Shown here piece by piece: positions 41,928 to 51,513 of a stretch of DNA of 60,482 nucleotides (its first letter is position 1; each line of letters starts with the position of its first letter). A model generated the notes under the pieces. That model worked only from the letters and a program-made list of their open reading frames with translations. It searched no databases and was not told the DNA's origin. The stretch is from Alphaproteobacteria bacterium (lineage in GTDB: Bacteria > Pseudomonadota > Alphaproteobacteria > Reyranellales > Reyranellaceae): assembly GCA_016869975.1 (NCBI GenBank), contig VGCZ01000029.1, positions 1-60,482 of the forward strand. Reading direction: 5' to 3'. The translations under genes were made by a program, and so were the position numbers.

Positions 41928-43166
41928 ATGACCGTCAGCACGCAGTGGAAGCGTAACGACCAGCCGATCTACCTGGACTATCAGGCGACGACGCCGATGG
42001 ATCCGCGGGTACTGGACGCCATGATGCCGTACTTCACCACCAAGTTCGGCAACCCGGCTTCGCGCAGCCACAGCTATGGCTGGGAGGCCGAGGAAGCGGT
42101 CGAGACGGCGCGCGCGCAGGTCGCCAGGATCATCGGCGCCGACGAGAAGGAGATCGTCTTCACATCGGGGGCCACCGAGTCGAACAACCTCGCTATCAAG
42201 GGCGTGGCGCAGTTCTACAAGGACCGGCGCAACCACATCGTCACCCTGGTGACCGAGCATAAGTGCGTGCTCGATACCTGCCGCCACCTGGAGCAGGAAG
42301 GCTTCGAGGTCACCTATCTGCCGGTCGAGAAGAGCGGCCTGGTCGACCTCGAGAAGCTGCGCGCGGCGGTCACCGACAAGACCGTGCTGGTCTCGGTCAT
42401 GGCGGTGAACAACGAGATCGGCGTGATCCAGCCGCTCAAGGAGATCGGCGCGATCTGCCGTGAGAAGGGCGCCTTCTTCCACACCGACTGCGCTCAGGCG
42501 GTGGGCAAGATCAAGCTCGACGTCGAGGATATGAACATCGACCTGATGTCGATCTCCGGCCACAAGATCTACGGGCCCAAGGGCATCGGCGCGCTCTACG
42601 TGCGGCGTCGTCCCCGCGTGCGGCTGGTGGCGATGATCAACGGCGGCGGCCAGGAGCGCGGCTTCCGCTCGGGCACCTTGCCGACGCCGCTCTGCGTCGG
42701 CCTGGGTGAGGCTTGCGCGATCGCCATGAAGGAGATGGACGGCGAGGCCGAGCGGCTGCATGGCCTGCGCGACCGCTTCCTCGGCAAGTTGCGCGAGCGC
42801 CTGCCGGAGATCTACGTCAACGGCGATCTCGAGCAGCGTATCCCCGGTAACCTCAACATCAGCTTCGCCTTCGTCGAAGGCGAGTCGCTGATCATGGGCA
42901 TCAAGTCGCTCTCGGTGTCGTCGGGCTCGGCCTGCACCTCGGCCTCGTTGGAGCCGAGCTATGTGCTGCGCGCGCTGGGCGTGGAGGAGGAGATGGCGCA
43001 CACCTCGTTGCGCATCGGCTTCGGCCGCTTCACGACCGAGCAGGAGATCGACCGCGCGGTCGACGATATCGCGCGGCACGTCACAAAACTGCGGGAAATG
43101 AGCCCGCTGTGGGAGATGCACCTCGAAGGGGTGGATATCAAATCGATCGAGTGGGCGGCGCACTGA
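41928..43166 (+). CDS. iscS: Cysteine desulfurase IscS
   Basis: 412 aa. Main sulfur donor for IscU and MnmA. Start ATG 41928 with GAGGAG nine bases upstream (an in-frame TTG at 41919 overlaps that site). Opens [23 protein letters not shown] lysine K213 ([20 protein letters not shown]); mobile-loop C336 in [20 protein letters not shown]; closes with [20 protein letters not shown], the conserved C-terminus that docks IscU. Length and ends match bacterial/mitochondrial IscS. Confidence 0.96.
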   Translation: MTVSTQWKRNDQPIYLDYQATTPMDPRVLDAMMPYFTTKFGNPASRSHSYGWEAEEAVETARAQVARIIGADEKEIVFTSGATESNNLAIKGVAQFYKDRRNHIVTLVTEHKCVLDTCRHLEQEGFEVTYLPVEKSGLVDLEKLRAAVTDKTVLVSVMAVNNEIGVIQPLKEIGAICREKGAFFHTDCAQAVGKIKLDVEDMNIDLMSISGHKIYGPKGIGALYVRRRPRVRLVAMINGGGQERGFRSGTLPTPLCVGLGEACAIAMKEMDGEAERLHGLRDRFLGKLRERLPEIYVNGDLEQRIPGNLNISFAFVEGESLIMGIKSLSVSSGSACTSASLEPSYVLRALGVEEEMAHTSLRIGFGRFTTEQEIDRAVDDIARHVTKLREMSPLWEMHLEGVDIKSIEWAAH

Positions 43167-43212
43167 GCCGATCGGCGCGCCGTACCGACACGCAAGCTGA
43201 GGGAGTTTGACG

Positions 43213-43626
43213 ATGGCTTACAGCGACAAGGTCGTCGACCACTACGAGAACCCGCGCAACGTGGGCTCGCTCGACAAGAACGCCGAGGACGTCGGCACCG
43301 GTCTGGTCGGCGCGCCGGCCTGCGGTGACGTGATGAAGCTGCAGATCAAGGTCGGCGTCGACGGCGTCATCGAGGATGCCAAGTTCAAGACCTTCGGCTG
43401 CGGCTCGGCGATCGCGTCCAGCTCGCTCGTCACCGAGTGGGTGAAGGGCAAGACGGTCGACGAGGCCGAGACGATCAAGAATACCGAGATCGCCAAGCAC
43501 CTGGCGCTGCCGCCGGTGAAGATCCATTGTTCGGTGTTGGCCGAGGATGCGATCAAGGCGGCGATTGCCGACTATCGCGCCAAGGCGGCTAAGAAGCAGG
43601 ACGAGCAGCCGAAAGCCGCCGAGTAG
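43213..43626 (+). CDS. iscU: Iron-sulfur cluster scaffold IscU
   Basis: 137 aa. Ligands C37 (APACGDVM, with D39), C63 (FGCGSAIASSSLVTEW), H105 and C106 (KIHCSVLAEDA); HscA-recognition motif LPPVK at 99-103. ATG 43213 is chosen over an in-frame TTG six bases upstream because family members begin MAYS.KV.DHYENPRNVG. The short Lys/Gln-rich C-tail is typical. Confidence 0.97.
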   Translation: MAYSDKVVDHYENPRNVGSLDKNAEDVGTGLVGAPACGDVMKLQIKVGVDGVIEDAKFKTFGCGSAIASSSLVTEWVKGKTVDEAETIKNTEIAKHLALPPVKIHCSVLAEDAIKAAIADYRAKAAKKQDEQPKAAE

Positions 43627-43637
43627 GAGTATTCGCC

Positions 43638-44045
43638 ATGGACGCCGGGACGATCACGCCCCCGCCTGCGCCGCCGGCCGCGCCCCCCGCGGCGCCCAAG
43701 CCGCGCCGGCCGCGCCCGCAGCTGATGAAGCTGACGGACGCCGCGGTCGAGCGCGTCAAGGCGCTGATCGAGCAGCGCGGCAAGCCTACGGCCGGCGTGC
43801 GCATCGGCGTACGCACCAAGGGCTGCTCCGGCCTGTCCTATACGTTGGAATACGCCGACGAGCGCGGTCCGAAGGACGAGGTGATCGAGACCCAGGGCAT
43901 CACCATCCTGGTCGACCCCAAGGCGACGCTGTTCCTGATCGGCACCGAAATGGACTATGTCGAGGAGAAGCTGAAGACCGGCTTCGTCTTCCGCAATCCC
44001 AATGAGAAGGGCCGCTGCGGCTGCGGCGAGTCCTTCCACATCTGA
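43638..44045 (+). CDS. iscA: A-type iron-sulfur carrier IscA
   Basis: 135 aa. Cysteine triad C63 (GVRTKGCSGLSYTLEYA), C127 and C129 (GRCGCGESFHI). A Pro/Ala-rich extension of about 27 residues (PPPAPPAAPPAAPKPRRPRP) precedes the normal IscA start near MKLTDAAVERV; M30 could be an internal start, but the extension is in frame from an ATG at 43638 placed 11 bp after iscU. Carries clusters from IscU to apoproteins. Confidence 0.94.
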   Translation: MDAGTITPPPAPPAAPPAAPKPRRPRPQLMKLTDAAVERVKALIEQRGKPTAGVRIGVRTKGCSGLSYTLEYADERGPKDEVIETQGITILVDPKATLFLIGTEMDYVEEKLKTGFVFRNPNEKGRCGCGESFHI

Positions 44046-44053
44046 CGAAGGAG

Positions 44054-44122
44054 CTGTCATCCCGAGCGCAGCGAGGGATCTTTAGACTGCCGAAAGATCC
44101 CTCGCTGCGCTCGGGATGACAG
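44054..44122. repeat. Dispersed palindrome, family 1, copy 3 (perfect), inside the isc operon
   Basis: Perfect 30-nt arms 44054-44083 and 44093-44122 (core CCGAGCGCAGCGAGGGATC) around a 9-nt loop, filling the gap between the iscA stop and the hscB start, 7 nt before that ATG. In the transcript it would form a very stable hairpin. Confidence 0.88.
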
Positions 44123-44129
44123 AATCCCG

Positions 44130-44765
44130 ATGTCGGCAGAACATGCCTCCATAGCCTCGATGCAGACGCCAATGTGCTGGTCGTGCGGCGCGCCGGTGGA
44201 AGCGGCCGCGTCGTTCTGCGCCGCCTGCCAGGCCGTGCAGCCGCCGGGTCAGTTGGATCACTTCGCGCGGCTCGGGCTGGGACGCGGTTACACTGTCGAT
44301 CTCGCGGCCCTGGATCGCGCCTATTTCGCCCTGCAGCGACGGCTGCATCCCGACCGGTTCGTGCGTAAGCAGCCGCGCGAGCGGGCGATCTCGCAGCAGC
44401 AGGCGGCGGCGCTGAACGAGGCCTACGAGACGCTGAAGCATCCGATCCGCCGCGCCCGCTATCTCGCTGAGTTGATGGACGTCGACCTGCCCGGCGATGG
44501 CCGCACGATCGACGATCCCCAGCTGCTGATGGAGGCCATGGAGGCGCGGGAAGCGCTGGCCGAGGCTGGCACGGTGGCCGAGGTCCAGGCGCTGGAGCGC
44601 AGATCGCGCGACGAAAGCGACGCCGCGATCGCCGCGCTGCGGGAGCTGTTCACTAGAGCCGACCAGGCGGGCATCAGGCGCGCGATCTTGCGCCTTGCCT
44701 ATCTCGACAAATTCGTCGAAGAGGCGCGCGCACGCCGATTGAACCTGGGAAGCGCGGGTCCATGA
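44130..44765 (+). CDS. hscB: Co-chaperone HscB with N-terminal zinc ribbon
   Basis: 211 aa. DnaJ-type co-chaperone that brings IscU to HscA. Residues 16-33 form a C-x2-C...C-x2-C ribbon (C16, C19, C30, C33), absent from E. coli HscB but present in mitochondrial HSCB. The J domain follows at about 42-115 with HPD at 73-75 (LHPDRF) and LNEAYETLKHPIRRARYLAE; the C-terminal IscU-binding three-helix bundle covers 120-205. ATG 44130 or the internal ATG 44160 (before the ribbon); neither has a clear Shine-Dalgarno, since a palindrome lies just upstream. Overlaps hscA by 4 nt. Confidence 0.93.
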   Translation: MSAEHASIASMQTPMCWSCGAPVEAAASFCAACQAVQPPGQLDHFARLGLGRGYTVDLAALDRAYFALQRRLHPDRFVRKQPRERAISQQQAAALNEAYETLKHPIRRARYLAELMDVDLPGDGRTIDDPQLLMEAMEAREALAEAGTVAEVQALERRSRDESDAAIAALRELFTRADQAGIRRAILRLAYLDKFVEEARARRLNLGSAGP

Positions 44766-46609
44766 CCCTGTTGGATATCCACGAGCCTGGCCAGACGCCG
44801 CTGCCGCACGCCGGCGAGCGCGGCCTCGCCGTTGGCATCGATCTGGGCACGACCAACTCCGTCGTGGCGATCGCGCGCGAGTCGGTGGCCGAGGTGCTGC
44901 GTGACGAGCACGGCGATGGCTTGGTGCCGTCGGTGGTGTTCTACGGCGACGACGGTCAGGTGATCGTCGGCAAGGACGCGCAGACGCGCTTTGCCGACAA
45001 TCCCGACGCTGTCGTCTCGTCGATCAAGCGCCTGATGGGCCGCGGTGCCGCGGACCTGTCAGGTGTCTCCGGCAAGCTGCCGTACACGATCGATCCCGCG
45101 ACCGCCGAGGGCGGCATGGTGAAGGTCCGCGTGGGCGGGCGGGCGCGTTCGCCGGTGGAGATCTCGGCCGACATCCTGCGCGCACTCAAGGCGCGCGCCG
45201 AGGCGGCGCTGGGCCAGACGGTGGAGCGCGCGGTGATCACCGTGCCAGCCTATTTCGACGACGCCGCGCGCACCGCGACGCGCGACGCCGCGCGTGTCGC
45301 CGGCCTCGAGGTGCTGCGCCTGGTCAACGAGCCGACGGCCGCGGCGCTGGCCTACGGTCTCGACAAGGGAGTCGAGGGCCTCTACGCGATCTACGACCTG
45401 GGCGGCGGCACCTTCGATCTCTCGCTGCTGCGGCTGGAGAAGGGTGTCTTCCAGGTACTGGCGACCGGCGGCGACGCAGCGCTGGGCGGCGACGATTTCG
45501 ATCGTGCGCTGGCCGAGCGGCTGAGCGTCGATCTCGACAGCCCCGGCGCGGTGCGTCGCGTGCTGTTGGCGGCGCGAGCGGCGAAGGAGAAGCTAACATC
45601 GGCGGACAGCGTCGAGCTGCTGACACGGACGGTTTCCAGGGAGGACTTCGAAGCGGCCATCGCGCCGCTGGTCAAGCGTACGGCGGATATCTGCGTGCGC
45701 GTGCTGTCCGACGCCGGCATCGGCGACGAGGCGGTGCGCGGCGTCGTGCTGGTCGGCGGCTCGACACGCGTACCGGCGGTACGGCGCGCCGTCGAGCGGG
45801 TCTTCGGCAAGGCGCCGCTCAGCGACATCGACCCCGACGAGGTGGTGGCGGTCGGCGCGGCGCTGCAGGCCGAGGCGCTGACCTCGGGATCCGACACGCT
45901 GCTGCTCGACGTGACGCCGCTGTCGCTGGGCATCGAGACCATGGGCGGCATCGTCGAGAAGGTGATCCCGCGCAACACGCCGATCCCGGTGACGGTGGGG
46001 CAGGAATTCACCACCTACCAGGACGGCCAATCGGCGATGGCGATTCATGTCGTGCAGGGTGAGCGCGAGCTGGCGCCGGATTGCCGCAGCCTGGCGCGTT
46101 TTGAATTGCGCGGTATTCCGCCGATGACCGCGGGCGCGGCGCGCATCCGCGTGACCTTCAGCGTCGACGCCGATGGGCTGCTGACCGTGGCGGCCGAGGA
46201 GAAGACCACGGGCGTCGTCCAGCGCGTCGAGGTCAAGCCGACCTACGGCCTCGACGAGGACGAGCTGGCGGACATGATCTACGACAGCCTGGAGCACGCC
46301 GAGGACGATATGCGGCGTCGGCTGCTGCAGGAGGCGCGGGTCGAGGCGCAGCGTCTGGTGCATGCGATCGACGCGGCGTTGGTGAGCGACGGCGATCTGC
46401 TCGACGGCGCCGAGCGCGGCGCGCTCGACCAAGCGCGCGGGCGGGTGCTGGCCAATGTGTCGGGCGAGGATCGCGAGGCGATCAACGCCGCGGCGCAAGC
46501 GCTGGAAGAACTGTCAAAGAGCTTCGCCGAGCGGCGGATGGATCGCGGCATCCGGGACGCCCTGGCGGGCGTGTCGGTCGACAGGCTGGAAAGCAGGATG
46601 GGGAACTGA
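44762..46609 (+). CDS. hscA: Hsp70-type chaperone HscA
   Basis: 615 aa, specialised Hsp70 acting on IscU. ATPase phosphate loop GIDLGTTNS (25-33), [34 protein letters not shown]; substrate domain from [20 protein letters not shown]. The N-terminal extension before the ATPase and the missing EEVD-like tail fit HscA rather than DnaK. ATGA overlap with hscB; the TGATG overlap with fdx (one shared base) shows a tightly coupled hscB-hscA-fdx block. Confidence 0.96.
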   Translation: MTLLDIHEPGQTPLPHAGERGLAVGIDLGTTNSVVAIARESVAEVLRDEHGDGLVPSVVFYGDDGQVIVGKDAQTRFADNPDAVVSSIKRLMGRGAADLSGVSGKLPYTIDPATAEGGMVKVRVGGRARSPVEISADILRALKARAEAALGQTVERAVITVPAYFDDAARTATRDAARVAGLEVLRLVNEPTAAALAYGLDKGVEGLYAIYDLGGGTFDLSLLRLEKGVFQVLATGGDAALGGDDFDRALAERLSVDLDSPGAVRRVLLAARAAKEKLTSADSVELLTRTVSREDFEAAIAPLVKRTADICVRVLSDAGIGDEAVRGVVLVGGSTRVPAVRRAVERVFGKAPLSDIDPDEVVAVGAALQAEALTSGSDTLLLDVTPLSLGIETMGGIVEKVIPRNTPIPVTVGQEFTTYQDGQSAMAIHVVQGERELAPDCRSLARFELRGIPPMTAGAARIRVTFSVDADGLLTVAAEEKTTGVVQRVEVKPTYGLDEDELADMIYDSLEHAEDDMRRRLLQEARVEAQRLVHAIDAALVSDGDLLDGAERGALDQARGRVLANVSGEDREAINAAAQALEELSKSFAERRMDRGIRDALAGVSVDRLESRMGN

Positions 46610-46944
46610 TGCCCAAGATGGTCTTCATCGAGAAGAACGGCAATCGCAAGGAGGTCGACGCGCCGTTGGGCCTGTCGGTGCTGGAGATCGCGCATCGCAA
46701 CCATATCGACCTCGAAGGCGCCTGCGAGGGCTCGCTGGCCTGCTCGACCTGTCACGTGATCGTCGATGGCCAGTGGTACAAGAAGCTCGACGAGGCCAGC
46801 GAGGACGAGGAGGACATGCTCGACCTCGCCTTCGGCCTGACGCACACCTCCCGGCTGGGCTGCCAGATCAAGATGACGCCCGAGCTCGACGGGTTGACCG
46901 TGCGGCTGCCGCCGGCCACCCGCAACATGATGGTCGACAAGTAG
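46609..46944 (+). CDS. fdx: ISC-type [2Fe-2S] ferredoxin
   Basis: 111 aa, adrenodoxin-like electron donor for cluster assembly. Ligands C39, C45, C48 ([16 protein letters not shown]) and C85 (SRLGCQIKM). Acidic patch [18 protein letters not shown] between them is the partner-docking helix of this family. Shares one base with the hscA stop. Confidence 0.96.
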   Translation: MPKMVFIEKNGNRKEVDAPLGLSVLEIAHRNHIDLEGACEGSLACSTCHVIVDGQWYKKLDEASEDEEDMLDLAFGLTHTSRLGCQIKMTPELDGLTVRLPPATRNMMVDK

Positions 46945-46956
46945 GGATAGGCGCCC

Positions 46957-47160
46957 ATGCCCAAGCTGCGCTGGACCGACATCCGCGATATCGCCATCGA
47001 GCTCGAAGAAGCGCATCCCGATGTTGACAATGTCAACTTACGTTTCACCGACCTGCGCAAGTGGGTGTTGGCGTTACCCGGATTTGACGACGACCCCAAC
47101 AAGTCGAGCGAGAAGATCCTCGAGGCCATCCAGATGGCCTGGATCGACGAGCGCGGCTGA
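46957..47160 (+). CDS. iscX: Iron-sulfur assembly modulator IscX
   Basis: 67 aa. Small acidic winged-helix protein that binds IscS and iron and tunes desulfurase activity. The family pattern is clear: LRWTDIRDIAIELEEAHPD, RFTDLRKWVLALPGF, DDPNKSSEKILEAIQMAWID. Twelve bases after fdx. Confidence 0.93.
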   Translation: MPKLRWTDIRDIAIELEEAHPDVDNVNLRFTDLRKWVLALPGFDDDPNKSSEKILEAIQMAWIDERG

Positions 47161-47218
47161 CGCCCGAGAAATGTCGCAAATACGTCATACAAAACTCCGG
47201 GCAGAAGCGGGGACGTCC

Positions 47219-47713
47219 ATGCGTATCTCGGTCGGCGGCGTCGTCCGCCTGGGTCTGGCGCTCGGCATGGCGGGCGCCCTGGCGGCGTGCGGGCCACAGC
47301 AGAGCGCGTCCTATTCGCGCGGCGAGCTGCAGCGCCCGGGCTTCGTTGAGGCCGGCCAGATCGTCGCCATGGAGGACGTGCCGGTCGACGGCACCTCGAC
47401 CGGCATCGGCCGGCTGGGCGCCGGTGTCGCGGGCGGCGTGGCCGGCTCGGCGATCGGCGGCGGCGGCCGCGGCTCGATCATCACCGCCGTGATCGGCGCG
47501 GTGGGTGGCGCCTTCGCCGGCGACGCCATCGAGCGCGGCGTCACGTCGGGGACGGCGACGCGCTTCTACGTGCGCCGCGACGACGGCAGCTTGATCAACG
47601 TCGTGCAGACCAACGAGAACCGCCTGCAGGTCGGCGACCGGGTGATGATGATCGAAGGCGGCGGCAAGCTGCGCCTGACCCGCGACAGCGGCGCGGTCGG
47701 CCGCCCGCAGTGA
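47219..47713 (+). CDS. Lipoprotein with glycine-zipper domain
   Basis: 164 aa. ATG 47219; signal peptide [20 protein letters not shown] then lipobox LAAC, so the mature protein starts at a lipid-modified Cys. A glycine-zipper (Rick_17kDa/SlyB-like, residues about 66-108: [38 protein letters not shown]) precedes a small beta domain ([35 protein letters not shown]). The SlyB/Pcp group sits in the outer membrane. Its stop overlaps the mnmA start by 4 nt, so it is cotranscribed with mnmA and perhaps with the isc genes (58 bp from iscX). Confidence 0.8.
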   Translation: MRISVGGVVRLGLALGMAGALAACGPQQSASYSRGELQRPGFVEAGQIVAMEDVPVDGTSTGIGRLGAGVAGGVAGSAIGGGGRGSIITAVIGAVGGAFAGDAIERGVTSGTATRFYVRRDDGSLINVVQTNENRLQVGDRVMMIEGGGKLRLTRDSGAVGRPQ

Positions 47714-48828
47714 ACACGCTGGGTATCGACAAGCCGGCGTCGCGCACCCGCGTGGTCGTCGCGATGTCGGGCGGTGTCGACTCCTCGGTCACTGCGGCGC
47801 TGCTCAAGGAGCAGGGCTTCGATGTCGTCGGCGTCACGCTTCAGCTGTACGACCAGGGCGAGATGGCCAGGCGCAAGGGCGCCTGCTGCGCCGGCCAGGA
47901 CATCTACGACGCCGCGATGGTGGCCGAGCGCATCGGCGCGCCGCACTACGTGCTGGACTACGAGAGCCGCTTCCGCGCCGACGTGATCGACCGCTTCGCC
48001 GAGTCCTATGTGCGCGGCGAGACGCCGATCCCGTGCGTCGCCTGCAATCGCACGGTGAAGTTCCGCGACCTGCTGGCGCTGGCGCGCGACCTTGAGGCCG
48101 ACGCGCTGGCCACCGGCCACTACGTGCGCCGCACGATGGGCGCCGGCGGACCCGAGCTGCGCCGCGCCGTCGATCCGGCCAAGGACCAGAGCTATTTCCT
48201 CTACGCCACGACGCGCGCGCAGCTCGACCTGCTGCGCTTCCCGCTGGGCGGCCTGCGCAAGCCCGAAACGCGCGCACTGGCGGAGCGTTTCGGCCTGCCG
48301 GTGGCCGACAAGCCCGATAGCCAGGACATCTGCTTCGTGCCCGACGGCGACTACGCCGGCGTGGTGGCCAAGCTGAGGCCCGAGGCGGTCGAGCCGGGCG
48401 AGATCGTCGATCAGGACGGCGTGGTGCTGGGGCGGCACGACGGCATCATCCGCTTCACGGTCGGCCAGCGGCGTGGCCTGGCGGTCGGCGATCGTACCGG
48501 CACGGACAACGAGCCGCTCTACGTCCTGCGGCTCGATGCCGATCAGCGCCGGGTTGTCGTCGGCCCGCGCGCGGCGTTGGCGCGGGCCGAGATTGTCGTC
48601 GGCGACGTCAACTGGCTGGGCGAGGCGCCGCCGCCTTCGGGCGGGCGGGCGCTGATGGTCCGGCTGCGGTCGAGCCAGCCGCTGCGTCCCGCGACTGTGC
48701 GACACGACGGCGCCGCCTGGCGGGTACGCTTCGCCACGCCGGAGTTCGGCGTCGCACCCGGTCAGGCCTGCGTTTTCTACGACGGCGACCGTGTTCTGGG
48801 CGGCGGCACCATCCAGCGGGAGGCTTGA
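47710..48828 (+). CDS. mnmA: tRNA-specific 2-thiouridylase MnmA
   Basis: 372 aa. ATP-pyrophosphatase that inserts sulfur at U34 of tRNA-Lys, -Glu and -Gln, taking persulfide ultimately from IscS. PP-loop SGGVDSS at 20-26; catalytic C112 in [11 protein letters not shown] and C208 in DSQDICFVP form the working pair. C-terminal beta-barrel from about 260. GTG start overlapping the lipoprotein stop. The position after the isc genes fits the sulfur supply route. Confidence 0.95.
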   Translation: MNTLGIDKPASRTRVVVAMSGGVDSSVTAALLKEQGFDVVGVTLQLYDQGEMARRKGACCAGQDIYDAAMVAERIGAPHYVLDYESRFRADVIDRFAESYVRGETPIPCVACNRTVKFRDLLALARDLEADALATGHYVRRTMGAGGPELRRAVDPAKDQSYFLYATTRAQLDLLRFPLGGLRKPETRALAERFGLPVADKPDSQDICFVPDGDYAGVVAKLRPEAVEPGEIVDQDGVVLGRHDGIIRFTVGQRRGLAVGDRTGTDNEPLYVLRLDADQRRVVVGPRAALARAEIVVGDVNWLGEAPPPSGGRALMVRLRSSQPLRPATVRHDGAAWRVRFATPEFGVAPGQACVFYDGDRVLGGGTIQREA

Positions 48829-48865
48829 CCTGACGGCTCCGGAACATTACCAAGCCGGCGCCCAT

Positions 48866-48942
48866 GGCTGGGTAGCTCAGCTGGTTAGAGCACGGCACTC
48901 ATAATGCCGGGGTCGGCGGTTCAAGTCCGCCCCCAGCTACCA
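48866..48942 (+). tRNA. tRNA-Met (elongator), anticodon CAT
   Basis: 77 nt with encoded CCA. Acceptor GGCTGGG with CCCAGCT (first pair G-T), D arm GCTC/GAGC, anticodon stem CGGCA/TGCCG with loop CTCATAA (anticodon at 48900-48902), T arm GGCGG-TTCAAGT-CCGCC, discriminator A. The paired first position and overall form match elongator tRNA-Met rather than initiator (first pair unpaired) or tRNA-Ile2. Confidence 0.93.
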
Positions 48943-48948
48943 TTTCCC

Positions 48949-48981
48949 AAGACCCCCGATTTCGGCCGAGTCGGGGGTCTT
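48949..48981 (+). terminator. Intrinsic terminator after tRNA-Met
   Basis: An 11-bp perfect stem AAGACCCCCGA / TCGGGGGTCTT (48949-48959 with 48971-48981) followed by GCTTCG, 6 nt after the tRNA CCA end. Confidence 0.75.
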
Positions 48982-49001
48982 GCTTCGTCCGGCGGGGTTT
49001 C

Positions 49002-50027
49002 ATGAGCGACAGCCGTCATGTCACCGATGTCGTCGTGGTCGGCGCCGGCCCGGTCGGCCTCTTCGCGATCTTCGAATGCGGCATGGTCCGGCTGAAATGC
49101 CACGTCGTCGACGCGCTCGACGCCATCGGCGGGCAGTGCACCGCGCTCTATCCCGAGAAGCCGATCTACGACATCCCCGGCCATCCCAGGATCGATGCCG
49201 CCGATCTCGTGCGCGCGCTGGGCGAGCAGGCCGCGCCGTTCGCGCCGGTCTACCACCTCGGCCAGACCGTCGATCGTCTGGACAGACAGGACGACGGCGC
49301 ATGGCGCGTGACGACGTCGAAGGGCGTCGAGATCGTCGCCAAGGCGGTGCTGATCGCCGCCGGCGTCGGCGCCTTCGGCCCCAACCGGCCGCCGCTACCG
49401 GACATCGAACGCTACGAAGGCGACGCGGTGCAGTACTACGTCAAGCGCCGCGAGGATTTCCGCGGCAAGCGCGTGGTGATCGCCGGCGGTGGCGACTCCG
49501 CCGTCGACTGGGCGCTGTCGCTCGTCGATGTCGCGGCGCGCATCATGGTGGTGCATCGCCGCCCCAAGTTCCGCGCCGCGCCCGACAGCGAGGCGAAGCT
49601 CATGGCTTTGGCCGACTCGAAGCGGCTGGACTTGGTGATTCCCTATCAGCTCGATTCACTCGAAGGTGACGGAAAGAGCCTGCGCGCCGTGATCGTCGCC
49701 ACGCTCGATGGCGAGAAGAGGCGGCTCGAGGCCGACACGCTGTTGCCGTTCTTCGGTCTGGCGATGGAGCTCGGGCCGATCGCGCATTGGGGACTCGATC
49801 TCGAGCGCAGCCTGATCACCGTCGATCCCGCGACCTGCGCGACCAATCTGCCTGCTGTGTTCGCGGTCGGCGATATCGTGAGCTATCCCGGCAAGCTGAA
49901 GTTGATCCTCTGTGGTTTCAGCGAAGCGGCGATGGCGGCGCGCGCGATCTATCCGCTCGTCCATCCCGACACACCGCTGCATTTCGAGTACTCGACGACG
50001 TCGGGTGTTCCCGGTGCGGCGCGATAG
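49002..50027 (+). CDS. Ferredoxin--NADP(+) reductase, thioredoxin-reductase-like type
   Basis: 341 aa. Two-dinucleotide-domain flavoprotein: FAD loop VVVGAGPVGL (GAGPVG 14-19), NAD(P) loop AGGGDSAVDWAL (162-173), and the C-terminal FAD motif FAVGDIVSYPGKLKLILCGF-SEA. It lacks the CxxC of true thioredoxin reductase, and AIGGQCTALYPEKPIYDIPG is typical of the YumC-type ferredoxin reductases. It could reduce the Fdx of the nearby isc operon (inference). Transcribed separately after the tRNA terminator. Confidence 0.88.
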   Translation: MSDSRHVTDVVVVGAGPVGLFAIFECGMVRLKCHVVDALDAIGGQCTALYPEKPIYDIPGHPRIDAADLVRALGEQAAPFAPVYHLGQTVDRLDRQDDGAWRVTTSKGVEIVAKAVLIAAGVGAFGPNRPPLPDIERYEGDAVQYYVKRREDFRGKRVVIAGGGDSAVDWALSLVDVAARIMVVHRRPKFRAAPDSEAKLMALADSKRLDLVIPYQLDSLEGDGKSLRAVIVATLDGEKRRLEADTLLPFFGLAMELGPIAHWGLDLERSLITVDPATCATNLPAVFAVGDIVSYPGKLKLILCGFSEAAMAARAIYPLVHPDTPLHFEYSTTSGVPGAAR

Positions 50028-50145
50028 GCGCTCGTGCGCGGTCAACTCAGAGCCCTCTCCGCTCATGGCGCAGTGAGACTAGAACCGCGTATGGGAACAT
50101 GCCAATCTTCCCCGCAAGACAAAGAGCGAAGTGAGGGAGGATACT

Positions 50146-51486
50146 ATGGCGAAGAAGGGCGCGACGCGCCGTACCGTGATCGGGGCTGCGGCCACGGCAC
50201 CCGCCTGGCTATTGGCAGGTACACCACCGGCCCATGCGCAGCAGCGTCGCCGCTTCGACAACGTCACCCTGAATATCGCCTGCTGGGCGGCGCCCTATGC
50301 CCGCTTCATCGGCGAGTACCTGCCAGTCTTCACCGAGGCCACCGGGATCAAGGTGAACTACGACACCCCAGGCTTCCCGATCTACAACCAGCGCGCTGAC
50401 TTAGAGCTTTCGACGCGCGGTAGTGCCTACGATGTTCTGAACGTCACCTTCATCTACTCCAGCCGTTGGATCGGTGCGGGATGGTTCACCCCGCTCGACG
50501 AGTTCATCAACGACCGCAGCAAGACGCCCGAATCGTGGAACTTCGCGGATCTCCTTCCGGGCTCGGTGTCGCCGATGAAGGACCGCGCGGGGAAGGTCTA
50601 TGGCATTCCCTGGGTGGCCGACGTGTTGATGTCGGGTGCTGGGCGCTTCGATCTGTTGCGGGCACAGGGCCTCGGCATGCCCAACACCTTCGACGAACTC
50701 GAGCGCGCGATGGCGGCGGTCAACGGCAAGGACAGCCTGCCCGCCTACATCATCGAAAACCACTACGGCTGGACCTTCATTCCCTTCCTGCAGGGTTTCG
50801 GCGGCAATGTCTTCCGCAACCCGCCCGAGGATCTCTACCCGACGCTCGACAGCGCGGAAGCCGTCGCGGCGGCGGAGTATGTCGGCAAGCTGCTACGCAG
50901 CTATGGCCCACCCCAGGCGCTGGGCTACGACGTCGACCAAGCCACTACGGCGCTTCGCATGGGACGCGTCATCTATTCCAACAACAACCATGCCTTCCTG
51001 CGCCTGCTCGGCGAGCAGGGAAGCCGCGCCGAAACCACCAGCAATTTCGGTCTGATGCCGGCGGGCCCCAAGGGCCGCTTCCCGGGAATCGCCTCGCATG
51101 GCTGGGGCATTCCCACCGGCTCGCGCAACAAGGACGCCGCCTGGGAGTTCATCAAGTGGGCTATGTCGAAGGAACTGCTGGACCGCATGGTGGCGGAGAA
51201 GGGCTACGGCTCGATCACCCGCTCGTCGATCTTGAACGACCCGGCTTATCGCCGGCGTACCATGCTGAACGGCGTCGACATGACACAGCTCTACATCGAC
51301 ACCCTGGCCTTCGCCCAGCAAGGCCACATGAAGTACCGCACGGTGCACGTCTATCCCCAGGCCAATACGCAGATCACCAAGGCGATTGAGCGCGTGGTTT
51401 CGGGTGAGATGAACGCGCGCGAAAGCATGCGTCAAGCGCAGCAGAATACCATCGCCGATCTCCGCCGGTCGGGCGTGCGGCTCTAG
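50146..51486 (+). CDS. ABC transporter substrate-binding protein (carbohydrate, CUT1-like)
   Basis: 446 aa. ATG 50146 with GGGAGG at 50135-50140. The N-terminus KGATRRTVIGAAATAPAWLL has a twin-arginine-like TRRTVIG motif and ends AHAQ. Type-1 extracellular solute-binding fold: NIACWAAPYARFIGEYLPVF-TEATGIKV, YDVLNVTFIYSSRWIGAGWF, GIPWVADV, FIKWAMSKELLDRMV. Followed after 27 bp by two permease genes. Substrate unknown; sugars, polyols or oligosaccharides are usual. Confidence 0.9.
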   Translation: MAKKGATRRTVIGAAATAPAWLLAGTPPAHAQQRRRFDNVTLNIACWAAPYARFIGEYLPVFTEATGIKVNYDTPGFPIYNQRADLELSTRGSAYDVLNVTFIYSSRWIGAGWFTPLDEFINDRSKTPESWNFADLLPGSVSPMKDRAGKVYGIPWVADVLMSGAGRFDLLRAQGLGMPNTFDELERAMAAVNGKDSLPAYIIENHYGWTFIPFLQGFGGNVFRNPPEDLYPTLDSAEAVAAAEYVGKLLRSYGPPQALGYDVDQATTALRMGRVIYSNNNHAFLRLLGEQGSRAETTSNFGLMPAGPKGRFPGIASHGWGIPTGSRNKDAAWEFIKWAMSKELLDRMVAEKGYGSITRSSILNDPAYRRRTMLNGVDMTQLYIDTLAFAQQGHMKYRTVHVYPQANTQITKAIERVVSGEMNARESMRQAQQNTIADLRRSGVRL

Positions 51487-51513
51487 CCGTTTGATCGACG
51501 CCCGGAGGATGGC

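Noticed and set aside
48866-48942. The CAT-anticodon tRNA as tRNA-Ile2 (lysidine) or initiator Met
   Set aside because: The acceptor stem is fully paired, unlike initiator, and the stem sequences match elongator Met rather than Ile2.
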